From [Clostridium] saccharolyticum WM1 (GTDB taxonomy: Bacteria > Bacillota > Clostridia > Lachnospirales > Lachnospiraceae), in contig NC_014376.1 in assembly GCF_000144625.1 (NCBI RefSeq), positions 4,178,501-4,242,500 on the forward strand: 64,000 bases of DNA, read 5' to 3'. The notes below the pieces were generated by a model, which saw only the letters and a program-made list of their open reading frames with translations, had not been told where the DNA came from and ran no database searches. Made by a program: the position numbers and the translations under genes. Below, in pieces: positions 17,296-25,923 of this stretch (the stretch's first letter is position 1; each line of letters begins with the position of its first letter).

Positions 17296-18225
17296 ATGGA
17301 AAAGACAGAAACAAAATCATTACCATCATTGGTTGGTGTCATCAGTACAGCAATTCAGATACCCGGGGTAAAGGTAAACAGAAATGCATTTTTAGAAGAA
17401 CAGTTTAAAGATGCTCCTCCCGAGACTTTAGAAGCTGTTCTCAGTGTGGGGCCAGTGGAGGCAGGGTGTTCACGGAAAGAACTTCGGAAAATTGCATGCA
17501 GATTGGTACAGAAGAAAACTTTACTTTCTACAGGTGCATCATTTCTTGCGGGGATACCAGGTGGATTTACAATGGCTGCAACAATTCCTGCTGATATGCT
17601 GCAATTTTATGGTGTTGCACTGGGATTGGCACAAGAAGTATCATATCTCTATGGCGCAGGGGATTTGTGGAGTGGAGATATCTTAGATGAAGAAAAAGTG
17701 ACAAATCAATTGATATTATACTGTGGTGTAATGTTAGGTGCATCGGGTGCTGCGCAAACAATCAGAGTACTTTCATCATCACTCGCAAAGCAAGCTCTAA
17801 AAAAACTACCTCAACAAGCATTAACAAAAACATTTTACTACCCTATTATAAAGTCTATTGCCAAGGCATTTGGTACGAAAATGACCAAAGAAGTTTTTGC
17901 AAAAGGTGTGTCCAAGGCGGTACCGATTATAGGTGGTGTGGTATCCGGTGGAATTACTTTTGCTACATTAAGACCTATGGGTATGCGACTTGTTGATACA
18001 TTGGAGGAAGCGCATTTCACCTATTCTAAGGCTGACTTTGAATCAGATTGGAGTGATATCATGCAAGCAAATGAAGTAGAAACAGATAGTGAAAAAACCG
18101 TGGAAAGTGAAAATATGAATCCGGTTTTAGATAAAATACAACGAGCTAAGGAAATGCTTGATGATGGAGTTTTAACCGCAGAGGAGTTCTCCAAAATTAA
18201 GGATAGGCTTATTTCAGAAATGTAG
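17296..18225 (+). CDS. EcsC-like protein with C-terminal SHOCT domain
   Basis: 309 residues from ATG 17296 (AAGGGG seven bases upstream). The central part has EcsC-family features (GASFLAGIPGGFTMAATIPA, then AQEVSYLYG), with hydrophobic stretches around residues 80-110 and 210-230 that could bind or enter membrane. The last ~30 residues (VLDKIQRAKEMLDDGVLTAE EEF-type helix pair, here split) form a SHOCT oligomerisation domain. It follows the DUF262 gene by 77 bases on the same strand and is the last intact gene before the degraded region. Its function is unknown; linkage with the nuclease gene is only positional. Confidence 0.78.
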   Translation: MEKTETKSLPSLVGVISTAIQIPGVKVNRNAFLEEQFKDAPPETLEAVLSVGPVEAGCSRKELRKIACRLVQKKTLLSTGASFLAGIPGGFTMAATIPADMLQFYGVALGLAQEVSYLYGAGDLWSGDILDEEKVTNQLILYCGVMLGASGAAQTIRVLSSSLAKQALKKLPQQALTKTFYYPIIKSIAKAFGTKMTKEVFAKGVSKAVPIIGGVVSGGITFATLRPMGMRLVDTLEEAHFTYSKADFESDWSDIMQANEVETDSEKTVESENMNPVLDKIQRAKEMLDDGVLTAEEFSKIKDRLISEM

Positions 18226-18259
18226 TATCAGCGTTCATTCGCAAATTTTGCATATTCCT

Positions 18260-18555
18260 TTATGAGTAGTACTCAAAATTGAATTGTGGAGAATTTGTAA
18301 ATGAAAAAGAGAAGTACATTTGGACCCAGGAAAAATCACATAAAAACCATGCAAATATGGCTAATGCATAAAACAGTCCTGATATTTTCAAAAGCTTGTG
18401 CTGCTCTTTCCAAAAAAAGCATAAAAAACAGGTGCAAAAGCTAAAAAAGTGAGGATAGGTGAGAGCAAATCACCAACTATATTGTTTTGCTCAACTATCG
18501 CAATAAAATACACCACAAATAATATCGCAATAGGTATCGTTATCCATTTTTTCAT
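18260..18555 (-). pseudogene. frameshifted N-terminal relic of a multi-TM (diguanylate cyclase-type) sensor
   Basis: An ATG at 18555 (GGAGGG upstream) opens MKKWITIPIAILFVVYFIAI and runs through two membrane helices to a premature stop at 18388. In a T7 tract (minus strand, about 18415-18421), restoring one T reopens the frame as FFWKEQHKLLKISGLFYALA then IFAWFLCDFSWV, an obvious third helix. The relic ends at TAA 18262-18260 with no downstream domain. The helix pattern (FAWFLCDFSW) resembles the membrane part of 6TM-GGDEF sensors. So this is a decayed, 3'-truncated gene with a one-base deletion. Confidence 0.7.
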
Positions 18556-18588
18556 CCTATCCACCCTCCTTGGCAATTTATTTATTTC

Positions 18589-18790
18589 CTAAAGCTGAAA
18601 GAAACCAACCATTTCATCCAGTTTTTCTGCACTCTTTTGATTTTCCATCGATTGATGCAGTACGTCATCCGTTTTGGAAGCGATATCTGTTACTCTAGTC
18701 GCAATATCAGTTGTGCCTTGCGCTCCTTCACCTGCTGCAGTAGTGATTTCATCAATGGCCTGCCTCATTTGCTGAATCGTCTCATATATC
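18589..18790 (-). pseudogene. 3' fragment of a methyl-accepting chemotaxis protein
   Basis: About 66 codons ending at 18589 read ETIQQMRQAIDEITTAAGEG, AQGTTDIATRVTDIASKTDDV and a tail KLDEMVGFFQL. This is the typical C-terminal end of a chemoreceptor signalling domain. The rest of the receptor is missing: the fragment begins within the last codons of the diguanylate cyclase gene (stop at 18782). It is a remnant left by a recombination or deletion event. Confidence 0.75.
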
Positions 18791-20317
18791 TGCAATTACC
18801 ACTCGATTTCTTCCATTGTTTTTTGCCTGGTACAATGCTTTGTCTATTCTTGAATAAAGATCTGTATATTTTTCTTCCATCGTTCGCTCCGCAACTCCAA
18901 AGCTGGCTGTATATCTTCCTACAACTGGATGTATTGCTTCTTCTATTGCTTTTCTTACTTTTTCAGCCGTCACATATGCACCCTGTGAATCTGTATTTGG
19001 CATTAGAATTAATAGCTCTTCTCCACCAATTCGAATCGCATAATCAGATTTTCTAATATTGTTTTGAAGGAGATTTGCTGTTAATTTTAGGACAGAATCT
19101 CCGACTGGGTGCCCCCATTTATCATTCACTTTTTTAAAATGATCTAAATCTAATAATGCAGCTGACAGAGGAATATCGTATCGTTTTGCCCTATCAAATT
19201 CTTCGTCTATAATACTTTCTAAAAAATGTCGATTATATAATCCTGTTAATTCGTCTTTTATTGCAATATTTTTCAGTGCATTCTCAGCCTGTTTTTGTGC
19301 TGTCACATCAAAAAGGTTAATCATGACCGCCTCAGAGCCGTTATAAATCCCCGTAACGGCAGATATAATAACTGAAATCATGTTCCCATCTTTATCCTCA
19401 ATGGTTGTTTCGATATCTTCGATTCGACCATCGCCATTTTTTACCTGCTCAATTAATTCCGTTACATCAAATTTAATCCAATTTACACTGGTTGCTAAAT
19501 ATAGAATTTCCTTGGAATTATTTTCTTTCGAAATGATCTTTTCAGCATCCCCATTCATGAAGAGTATCTGTCCATCCCTTTTAATAACGAACAGCGCTCC
19601 TTTCATGGTTTGAAACATTTTAATTAAATTCTTATTACTTTCATTTGCATTCCAAAATGCACTCTTTAAATAATCGAGTAATGGGATGAAGATTTTAATT
19701 AATATAAAAACTATAGTTAATAGTATTATGAGAAAAAGAATTGTGTGCGTTTGCTCTATTAATTTGACAGATTCCTTTGCTTCTATTTCGTAGGTACATA
19801 CAATAGAATCCATTTTCTTTAAGTATTCAGATTCATGAAAAAGTATGGTACTTATGTGCTCGTTTGTTTTGGTTATATCAGCGCCTGACTCTCTCGATTC
19901 CTTCAAAAAAAGATTTGCTTCATCAATGATACTTATAAAAATAGGCTCTAAATCCTGATACATTTGATTAATCCTACTTGAATTATTACTAAAGATAGTT
20001 TCTGACTTATTTAAATCCAAGAGTTCATAATGTGATTTCTTCCATAATTCAAGACTATCTTCCATATCCGTCTTATATCGTTCATCATCTGAAATAGTCT
20101 GATCAAGTTGAATCAAAGACATATCCTTGACTACTTTTTGACTTAACATTCTTTGCCTCCCGGCAATATTAACAATATACGACGTATTCTCTTCCTGTAC
20201 TATTTGATAATGTATTATAAACTGCTTTAACATAAATACAGAAAGTAATATAAATGAAGAAATTATAAACCTACGAATTAATCTCTTGTAAATTGTGCTA
20301 TACTCTTCTTCAATCAC
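18782..20317 (-). CDS. diguanylate cyclase with PilJ-type sensor, PAS and GGDEF domains
   Basis: Makes c-di-GMP from two GTP. 511 residues from GTG 20317 (GGGAGGG six bases upstream; an ATG at 20332 overlaps that ribosome site). First membrane helix (~residues 13-30), extracellular PilJ-type four-helix sensor starting IVNIAGRQRMLSQKVVKDM, second helix (~200-220), a PAS domain, then GGDEF with the active-site variant GGEEL, which is normally active, and an inhibitory I-site RKSD five residues upstream. It sits between degraded fragments in AT-rich DNA, so it may have arrived by transfer. Its 3' end abuts a chemoreceptor fragment. Confidence 0.88.
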   Translation of the reverse strand: MIEEEYSTIYKRLIRRFIISSFILLSVFMLKQFIIHYQIVQEENTSYIVNIAGRQRMLSQKVVKDMSLIQLDQTISDDERYKTDMEDSLELWKKSHYELLDLNKSETIFSNNSSRINQMYQDLEPIFISIIDEANLFLKESRESGADITKTNEHISTILFHESEYLKKMDSIVCTYEIEAKESVKLIEQTHTILFLIILLTIVFILIKIFIPLLDYLKSAFWNANESNKNLIKMFQTMKGALFVIKRDGQILFMNGDAEKIISKENNSKEILYLATSVNWIKFDVTELIEQVKNGDGRIEDIETTIEDKDGNMISVIISAVTGIYNGSEAVMINLFDVTAQKQAENALKNIAIKDELTGLYNRHFLESIIDEEFDRAKRYDIPLSAALLDLDHFKKVNDKWGHPVGDSVLKLTANLLQNNIRKSDYAIRIGGEELLILMPNTDSQGAYVTAEKVRKAIEEAIHPVVGRYTASFGVAERTMEEKYTDLYSRIDKALYQAKNNGRNRVVIADI

Positions 20318-20352
20318 TTTAATCCCTCCCATAAATACAGATTATTTACTAT

Positions 20353-20583
20353 CTATATTTCATGCTTTCTATAATAATCTATTTTAATACCAGTTATTTT
20401 TTCTACTCGTTTCTGTAACTCCATTAAATCAGCTAATTCATGATTCACAATTCTATTTACAAGACAGACACTTACCGAGCTATATCCCATACCTTGTCCT
20501 ATCATATTATTTAATAATTTTCTGAAAATTCGAAAAATTCTCCATTTACATTCCAGCTTAAAAATCACCCAACTTTTATTCAT
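20353..20583 (-). CDS. small hypothetical protein
   Basis: 76 codons from ATG 20583 with AGAGGAA upstream; an in-frame ATG at 20610 would add nine residues. Basic, no signal peptide or clear domain (starts MNKSWVIFKLECKW, contains NRIVNHELADLMELQKRVEK). I do not recognise it. It sits between the diguanylate cyclase start and the IS21 left end, so it could be a relic. Confidence 0.35.
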   Translation of the reverse strand: MNKSWVIFKLECKWRIFRIFRKLLNNMIGQGMGYSSVSVCLVNRIVNHELADLMELQKRVEKITGIKIDYYRKHEI

Positions 20584-20654
20584 ACTTACTTTTTCCTCTC
20601 TTTTAGGCATATTTAGTAAAATTATACTCTTATTTAGGAGCATATACAAGGCTA

Positions 20655-21860
20655 TGTCAATAGAACTGCACAGTTTTTCGACACATAAAGTGCACAGTTT
20701 TTCGCCAAGACTGCACAACCTCCGAGGAGTTGGTAAAATGAAGCCAGCCGAAACGGAGGTGGCGAGAAATGAAGGGGTATCGTGTGTACAATTCTATTCA
20801 ACAATTAAAAGACATGGGCTTTAAGCGAGCTGCCGTGGCGGCACAGCTTCAAATCAATCGCCGTACAGTGGACAGGTATTGGACAATGACGGCAGATGAG
20901 TATGAAACGCAGCAGCAGGCCCTGAAGCGTGGGAGCAGCGTGGATGATTACCGCGACCAGATTCTGTATTGGTTGAGGGCTTATCCAACACTTTCCTCCG
21001 CACAGGTCTGCGACTGGCTAAAAGAGCATTATAACGAAGACTTCCGGGAACGCACCGTTTCACGGTATGTCAAGCGGCTCCGAGAGGAATACGGCTTGAA
21101 GAAGGTTCCTATTCCGAGAGACTATGAAGCGGTACCCGAGCTCCCGATGGGGCAGCAGATGCAGGTGGACTTTGGACAGCTCCTGATGCCGAATGTTGAC
21201 GGTGGACAGACCAGAGTTTATGCAGCAGCATTTCTGCTCTCGGCATCCCGGTACAAGTATGCCGAAATGCAAAGCCGACCTTTCACAGCAGCAGACTTGG
21301 TGAATATTTGCCACAACTGTTTCAGATATTTCGGTGGAATGCCGCGTGAAATGGTTTTTGACCAGGACAGCATTGTATGCGTCAGCGAAAATGCCGGAGA
21401 TATTGTCTACACCTATGAATTTGAAAAGTTCCGGCAAGAGACGAAAATGACAATCTACATGTGCCGTGGCGCAGACCCCGAAAGCAAAGGGAAAATTGAG
21501 AACACGGTAAAATATATCAAGGGCAACTTCTTGAGCAATCGCCTTTATGTGGATGACGGGATTCTCAACGGCAGTTGTTTGGAGTGGCTGTCTCGTACCG
21601 CCAATGCAAAGGTGCACGGAACCACAAAACGTATTCCCGCTGAGGTTTTCAAGGAAGAATGTGAGCATCTTCGGCCGCTGGTTGGTTTTGATGAAGCTGT
21701 ACTTCCTGTGGTTTGCCGCACCGTCCGAAAGGACAACACCATTATCTACGACAGCAACCGTTATTCCGTTCCTTTGGGTACCTACAACAAGCAGCCGGAG
21801 GTACGGATTGAAACGAAGGAAGGCACTCAATCACAGGCTATTCTTAAGCGGAATATATAC
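20655..21860 (+). mobile_element. truncated IS21-family insertion sequence (left end and istA only)
   Basis: Left end TGTCAATAGAAC at ~20655, followed by repeated terminal boxes TGCACAGTTTTTCG at 20667-20680 and 20691-20704 and a partial TGCACAACC at 20712, the multiple end repeats typical of IS21. The transposase gene istA follows, but istB and the right end are missing. The exact right break is near 21830-21860, where the IstA pattern ends. Confidence 0.75.
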
Positions 21861-21929
21861 CTCTCAATTTTCTGGCACATTCTATCAGGGTCATCTTGCA
21901 ATTGCAATTTGAGCTTTGAATTGCTATAA
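20769..21929 (+). pseudogene. IS21-family transposase IstA, C-terminally truncated
   Basis: 386 codons against a usual ~500. N-terminal helix-turn-helix (GFKRAAVAAQLQINRRTVDR), DDE/D integrase core with QMQVDFGQLL, MVFDQDSIV and the Glu region PESKGKIENTVKYIKG, and part of the C-terminal domain (DSNRYSVPLGTYNKQPEVRI). The final ~30 residues after ETKEG are not IstA-like, showing that the gene is joined to foreign DNA. Without IstB this copy should be inactive. Confidence 0.8.
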
Positions 21930-22106
21930 TATTACTGAATTAGACAAATTGTGGCAAATTTCTACATTAATGTTTGTCAAGCAACCAGCAAATTTAAATT
22001 CTCCTAAGCCCTCAATAAATTCCGAAAATCGTTATACTAAGGAGCGTTGCAGTAAAATTTATTCAGAGAGGTATTAGACTATAGGTATTGAGAAGGAGGG
22101 ACTAAA

Positions 22107-24425
22107 ATGTTAAAATTTATAAATAATATTAAAATTAGGACAAAGCTATTTATCTTTGTTGCATCAATTCTTGCCTTGATGATTGCGATATCCGTTGTGT
22201 TTCTATACAGTGCATACCTTAATGTGCAAAATGATTTTCAACTCATTGAGCAAACAACTCGGAGCAATTACGACATAAACATAAAAAACCAAGTAGACAA
22301 TGTAATTACACTGCTGGACGGCGTCTATAAAAAATATGAATCCGGCGAATTGACTTTTGCGGAATCGCAAGCGTTAGGTGCCGATCTGGTCCGAAACCTC
22401 AGATATAATGATGACGGCTATTTTTGGATTGATACAACAGAGGGGATTAACGTCGTGCTGCTTGGTTCCAGTATTGAAGGAACCAACCGTTATGACTTCC
22501 ACGATGCCCGAGGAACTCCTGTTTTAAAGCAATTTATAGATATTGCTCTGGAATTTGGAAGCGGATACCAAGACTATTGGTTTCCTAAAGCAAATCAAAC
22601 TGAACCTCTGATGAAACGGGGCTATGTTAAGCTGTTTAAACCTTTTAACTGGGTGGTGGGTACCGGAAATTACATTGATGACATCAATCAAAAAATTGAA
22701 GACAAAAGGCAAGACATAGATACTGCCTTTCACAATCAAATTTGGTCCATTTCTCTTTTGTTTTTAATTGTAGCTTTTTGTACAATTTTTTTGGTGTATT
22801 TGTTGTCCAAAAGTATAACGAAGCCCTTGCTGAAAACTGCGGATTTGGCAAACTTAATTTCTAACGGGGTCTTGGATCAAGATATAGATCACGAAATTAT
22901 AATAAGAAAAGATGAGGTTGGTCAACTGGCAACATCAATCGAAAAAATGAAAAATTCGATTAAAGAATTAGTTGCTAGATTAACAGAAAAAGCAAAGACG
23001 CTAGAACTTGAAAAAGAACTTTTCAGCACCACCTTAAAGTCAATTGGCGATGGCGTAATTTCTACAGATCAAGATGGAAGAATCGTTTTACTGAATACTG
23101 TTTCTGAAGAATTGACCGGTTGGACACAAGAAGAAGCGGCCGGTAAACCCTTTGAAGATGTGTTCAGGATTGTCAATGAATATACAAGAGAGAAATGTGC
23201 CAATCCGGTGGCAAAAGCATTGCATCTTAAAGAGATTGTTTTACTTGAAAATCATACCGTCCTAATTACCAAGACAGGCAACAACATTCCTGTTGAAGAC
23301 AGTGCATCCCCCATTATAGATAAGATCGGTAATATTATCGGTTCAGTTTTGGTATTCAGAGATGTTACTGAAAAAAAGGAAAAACAGAAAAAAATAGAAT
23401 ATCTAAGTTATCATGATCAGTTGACGGGACTTTATAACAGGCATTTCTTTGAAGAGGAACTCAACCGGATAGATGTTGAAAAAAGTCTTCCACTTACCAT
23501 TGCCATGGCGGATGTAAATGGCCTTAAGCTCACCAACGATGCCTTTGGACATGAAGCCGGGGATTTGCTTTTACAAAGCATAGCAAAAGTGTTGAAAAGC
23601 GAATGCAGGGCTGATGATATTGTTTCAAGAATTGGAGGCGATGAATTTGTTTTATTATTGCCTAGAACAAATTATAATCAAGCAGAGTTGATTGTAAAGC
23701 GAATATACAAAGCCATAAGCAATCGAAAGGACAATAACATTGTTATGTCTGTATCCATTGGCTGGGAAACAAAAATACAGTCGCAGGAAAATGTAAAAGA
23801 GGTGCTTTCCAAAGCTGAAGACCATATGTACAGCACAAAAATCCTCGAAAGCCAAAGTATGAGAAATCAAACGATAAAAGTGATTACGCAAACGCTTCAT
23901 AATACAAATCCAAGGGAGAAGCTTCATTCAGAAAAAGTCAGCGAGTTAAGCCGAAAAATTGGTGAAGCAATGAATCTTGACAACGAGGCTTTAAAAGAAC
24001 TAGAAATAGCAGGGTTAATGCACGACATTGGTAAAATTGCTATCGATAGCAGCATTCTTAATAAGCCTGGCAAGCTAACAGAATCCGAATTTATGGAGAT
24101 TAAAAAGCATCCCGAGATTGGTTATCATATTTTAAAATCAGCAGATGCTTATACAAAGCTTTCAGAATATGTTTTAGCACATCACGAAAGATGGGATGGA
24201 CACGGTTACCCTCGCGGACTTTCCGGCCAGGAAATTCCTTTGGTTTCCAGAATTATAGCCGTTGCAGATGCGTATGAAGCAATGACTTCACATAGGCTTT
24301 ATAAAAATGCGTTTTCACATGAACAAGCTATGGAGGAACTTAAACGGTGCTCAGGAATACAATTTGACCCCAAGATTGTAGTTGCATTTGAAAAGGTATA
24401 CAGTCTGATTAATCAAGATAAATAG
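22107..24425 (+). CDS. Cache-HAMP-PAS-GGDEF-HD-GYP c-di-GMP enzyme
   Basis: 772 residues combining c-di-GMP synthesis and breakdown modules. Order: TM helix (~12-34); extracellular single Cache domain (YNDDGYFWIDTTEGINVVLL; NWVVGTGNYIDDI); TM (~210-230); HAMP (SKSITKPLLKTADLA); PAS (~310-430); GGDEF with intact RIGGDEF and I-site RADD; HD-GYP with MHDIGKIAID and HHERWDGHGYPRGL, the metal and substrate residues all present. AAGGAGGG precedes the ATG. A strong terminator follows at once. It lies in the AT-rich accessory stretch between IS21 and IS30 relics. Which activity dominates cannot be told from sequence. Confidence 0.93.
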   Translation: MLKFINNIKIRTKLFIFVASILALMIAISVVFLYSAYLNVQNDFQLIEQTTRSNYDINIKNQVDNVITLLDGVYKKYESGELTFAESQALGADLVRNLRYNDDGYFWIDTTEGINVVLLGSSIEGTNRYDFHDARGTPVLKQFIDIALEFGSGYQDYWFPKANQTEPLMKRGYVKLFKPFNWVVGTGNYIDDINQKIEDKRQDIDTAFHNQIWSISLLFLIVAFCTIFLVYLLSKSITKPLLKTADLANLISNGVLDQDIDHEIIIRKDEVGQLATSIEKMKNSIKELVARLTEKAKTLELEKELFSTTLKSIGDGVISTDQDGRIVLLNTVSEELTGWTQEEAAGKPFEDVFRIVNEYTREKCANPVAKALHLKEIVLLENHTVLITKTGNNIPVEDSASPIIDKIGNIIGSVLVFRDVTEKKEKQKKIEYLSYHDQLTGLYNRHFFEEELNRIDVEKSLPLTIAMADVNGLKLTNDAFGHEAGDLLLQSIAKVLKSECRADDIVSRIGGDEFVLLLPRTNYNQAELIVKRIYKAISNRKDNNIVMSVSIGWETKIQSQENVKEVLSKAEDHMYSTKILESQSMRNQTIKVITQTLHNTNPREKLHSEKVSELSRKIGEAMNLDNEALKELEIAGLMHDIGKIAIDSSILNKPGKLTESEFMEIKKHPEIGYHILKSADAYTKLSEYVLAHHERWDGHGYPRGLSGQEIPLVSRIIAVADAYEAMTSHRLYKNAFSHEQAMEELKRCSGIQFDPKIVVAFEKVYSLINQDK

Positions 24426-24448
24426 CTTTGGATGATTTAAGAACTACG

Positions 24449-24491
24449 AAAAGCAGGAAGAATGTTTTTTTAACATTCTTCCTGCTTTTTT
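24449..24491 (+). terminator. Rho-independent terminator after the GGDEF-HD-GYP gene
   Basis: AAAAGCAGGAAGAATGTT pairs with AACATTCTTCCTGCTTTT around a six-T loop, followed by a T run. Confidence 0.85.
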
Positions 24492-24507
24492 CAGTTAGTG
24501 TTTGCAA

Positions 24508-24655
24508 CCGTAAATTGCAAGAGCAAGTTGGACACCCACGGTAGAGTGGGCGCGGGTTCTTAGGCGGCGTAAACTTTATTCAAGAATGCCTCAAATAGTT
24601 CCTCTGGAGTGCGGTAGCCGAGCTTGCGGCGAGGCCGTCATCGATTTTCTGTTAG
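24508..24655 (-). pseudogene. IS30-family transposase relic (C-terminal end and IS end)
   Basis: On the minus strand, codons ending at 24560 read RPRRKLGYRTPEELF then EAFLNKVYAA and stop, the standard IS30 transposase C-terminus. A stop interrupts the frame just upstream (near 24640) and nothing further is recognisable. The stretch beyond the stop (24508-24530, containing TTGCAATTTACGG on the minus strand) is probably the IS terminal repeat. Confidence 0.65.
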
Positions 24656-24724
24656 TTATATGCACAGGTGGCCTGTGGCTCATTTGGATATTGATAAAAT
24701 ACCTTAGAAGTCGTTAAACACATG

Positions 24725-24765
24725 AAAAGAACCATAGCGGAGGAGTTTCCGCTATGGTTCTTTTT
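24725..24765. terminator. bidirectional hairpin terminator
   Basis: AAAAGAACCATAGCGG pairs with CCGCTATGGTTCTTTT around a short loop, with A and T tracts on the two sides. It lies 100 bases downstream of the LacI gene stop at 24867 and marks the border between accessory and sugar-locus DNA. The remainder of 24426-24866 holds only the IS30 relic and another terminator. Confidence 0.75.
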
Positions 24766-24866
24766 CCGTATTCAGTTTGCCTTAATTAGTTTTTCCTTGT
24801 GACACAGTCGCTTTCCCTGAATCGACTTTTTAAATCCGGTTTCCGTTTTTAACTGTTGAATTATTA

Positions 24867-25901
24867 TCATGTTACCCTTCTTGTAGACTCGCCTTCAACC
24901 AGCTCCGCTTTAAAAACCTTTTTCTGATGCTCCGCCTTATTTTTGATTACATCGAATAAGATTTTAATGGTAGCCTTTGCCATCTCCTCCACAGGCTGGC
25001 GTATGGTGGTAATGGAAGGGTTATAATAACGGGCAATATCAAGACCGTCATAGCCGGCAACGCAATAGTCCTCGGGAATCCTCTTCCCATGCTCAAGGAT
25101 TGCCTTGCAGGCGCCGATGGCAATGCTGTCTGAAATGGCGTATACAGCCGTAAAATCCCGTTTCTCCTTCAGAACCCGGTCCATCATCCGGTAACCGTTG
25201 TCCATGGTATAGCATTCCTCACATTCCTCAGAATAAATGATCAGAGAAAGGGAGGGAGGGATGCCGTTGTCTGCAAGAGCCTTTTTATACCCCTCCAGGC
25301 GAAGGCGGCCAATGCTTTCATCATCAGGAGCTGCTGTCAGGATGAGGATCTTTTCATGTCCGAGTTTACATAAATAATCCGTCATTTTATAGCTTTCTGC
25401 ATAGTCATCTACGGATACGCAGGAAAAATCAGGCAATTCTCCGGAGTAATCCGTCATACCGATGGTACTAAGCACATAGGGAACGGTAAGCTGCTCCAGC
25501 TCTTCCTTACTATGGGAAAAGTATCCTCCAAGAAATACGATTCCCCTTGGCTTTTTTTCCTTGATCAGTTCCAAAGCCACATCAACCTCATCCTCATGCT
25601 CATCCACCCGCTGCAGGATGAATGAGTATTTCTTTTTCTGGATCTCCTCCTCAAAGACACGGATCATCTTGCTGAAAAAAGGATTGCCGATTCCCTTGAT
25701 CAGCACGGCAATGGCCCTGGAATCGGTTCGTTTTAGATTCCGCGCACTGTTGTTGGGAATATAGTTGTTTTCCTTGATCACCTGCATGATCATGTTCTTT
25801 GTTTCTGGGTTGATATCCGGATGATTGTTGATGGCCCGGGACACGGTGCTGACACCCACCCCGCATAATCTGGCTATATCCTTAATGTTTATGGAGTCCA
25901 T
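24867..25901 (-). CDS. LacI-family regulator of the maltodextrin locus
   Basis: 344 residues. Helix-turn-helix at the very N-terminus (NIKDIARLCGVGVSTVSRAI), hinge (NNSARNLKRTDSRAIAVLI), and the sugar-sensing domain ending DIARYYNPSITTIRQPVEEM. It is the last gene of a minus-strand run: binding protein, two permeases, 4-alpha-glucanotransferase, regulator. The gap from malQ is 22 bases, so it is probably in the same transcript. Its likely target is the tandem 12-mer at 30926-30949 in the leader of the binding-protein gene. The inducer is presumably a maltodextrin (inference from malQ). Confidence 0.92.
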   Translation of the reverse strand: MDSINIKDIARLCGVGVSTVSRAINNHPDINPETKNMIMQVIKENNYIPNNSARNLKRTDSRAIAVLIKGIGNPFFSKMIRVFEEEIQKKKYSFILQRVDEHEDEVDVALELIKEKKPRGIVFLGGYFSHSKEELEQLTVPYVLSTIGMTDYSGELPDFSCVSVDDYAESYKMTDYLCKLGHEKILILTAAPDDESIGRLRLEGYKKALADNGIPPSLSLIIYSEECEECYTMDNGYRMMDRVLKEKRDFTAVYAISDSIAIGACKAILEHGKRIPEDYCVAGYDGLDIARYYNPSITTIRQPVEEMAKATIKILFDVIKNKAEHQKKVFKAELVEGESTRRVT

Positions 25902-25923
25902 GAGAAATACTCATCCCCTTTCG

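Noticed and set aside
21060..21830. Long 256-codon frame on the minus strand
   Set aside because: It is antisense to the IS21 transposase over its whole length, has no ribosome site, and its product shows no domain.
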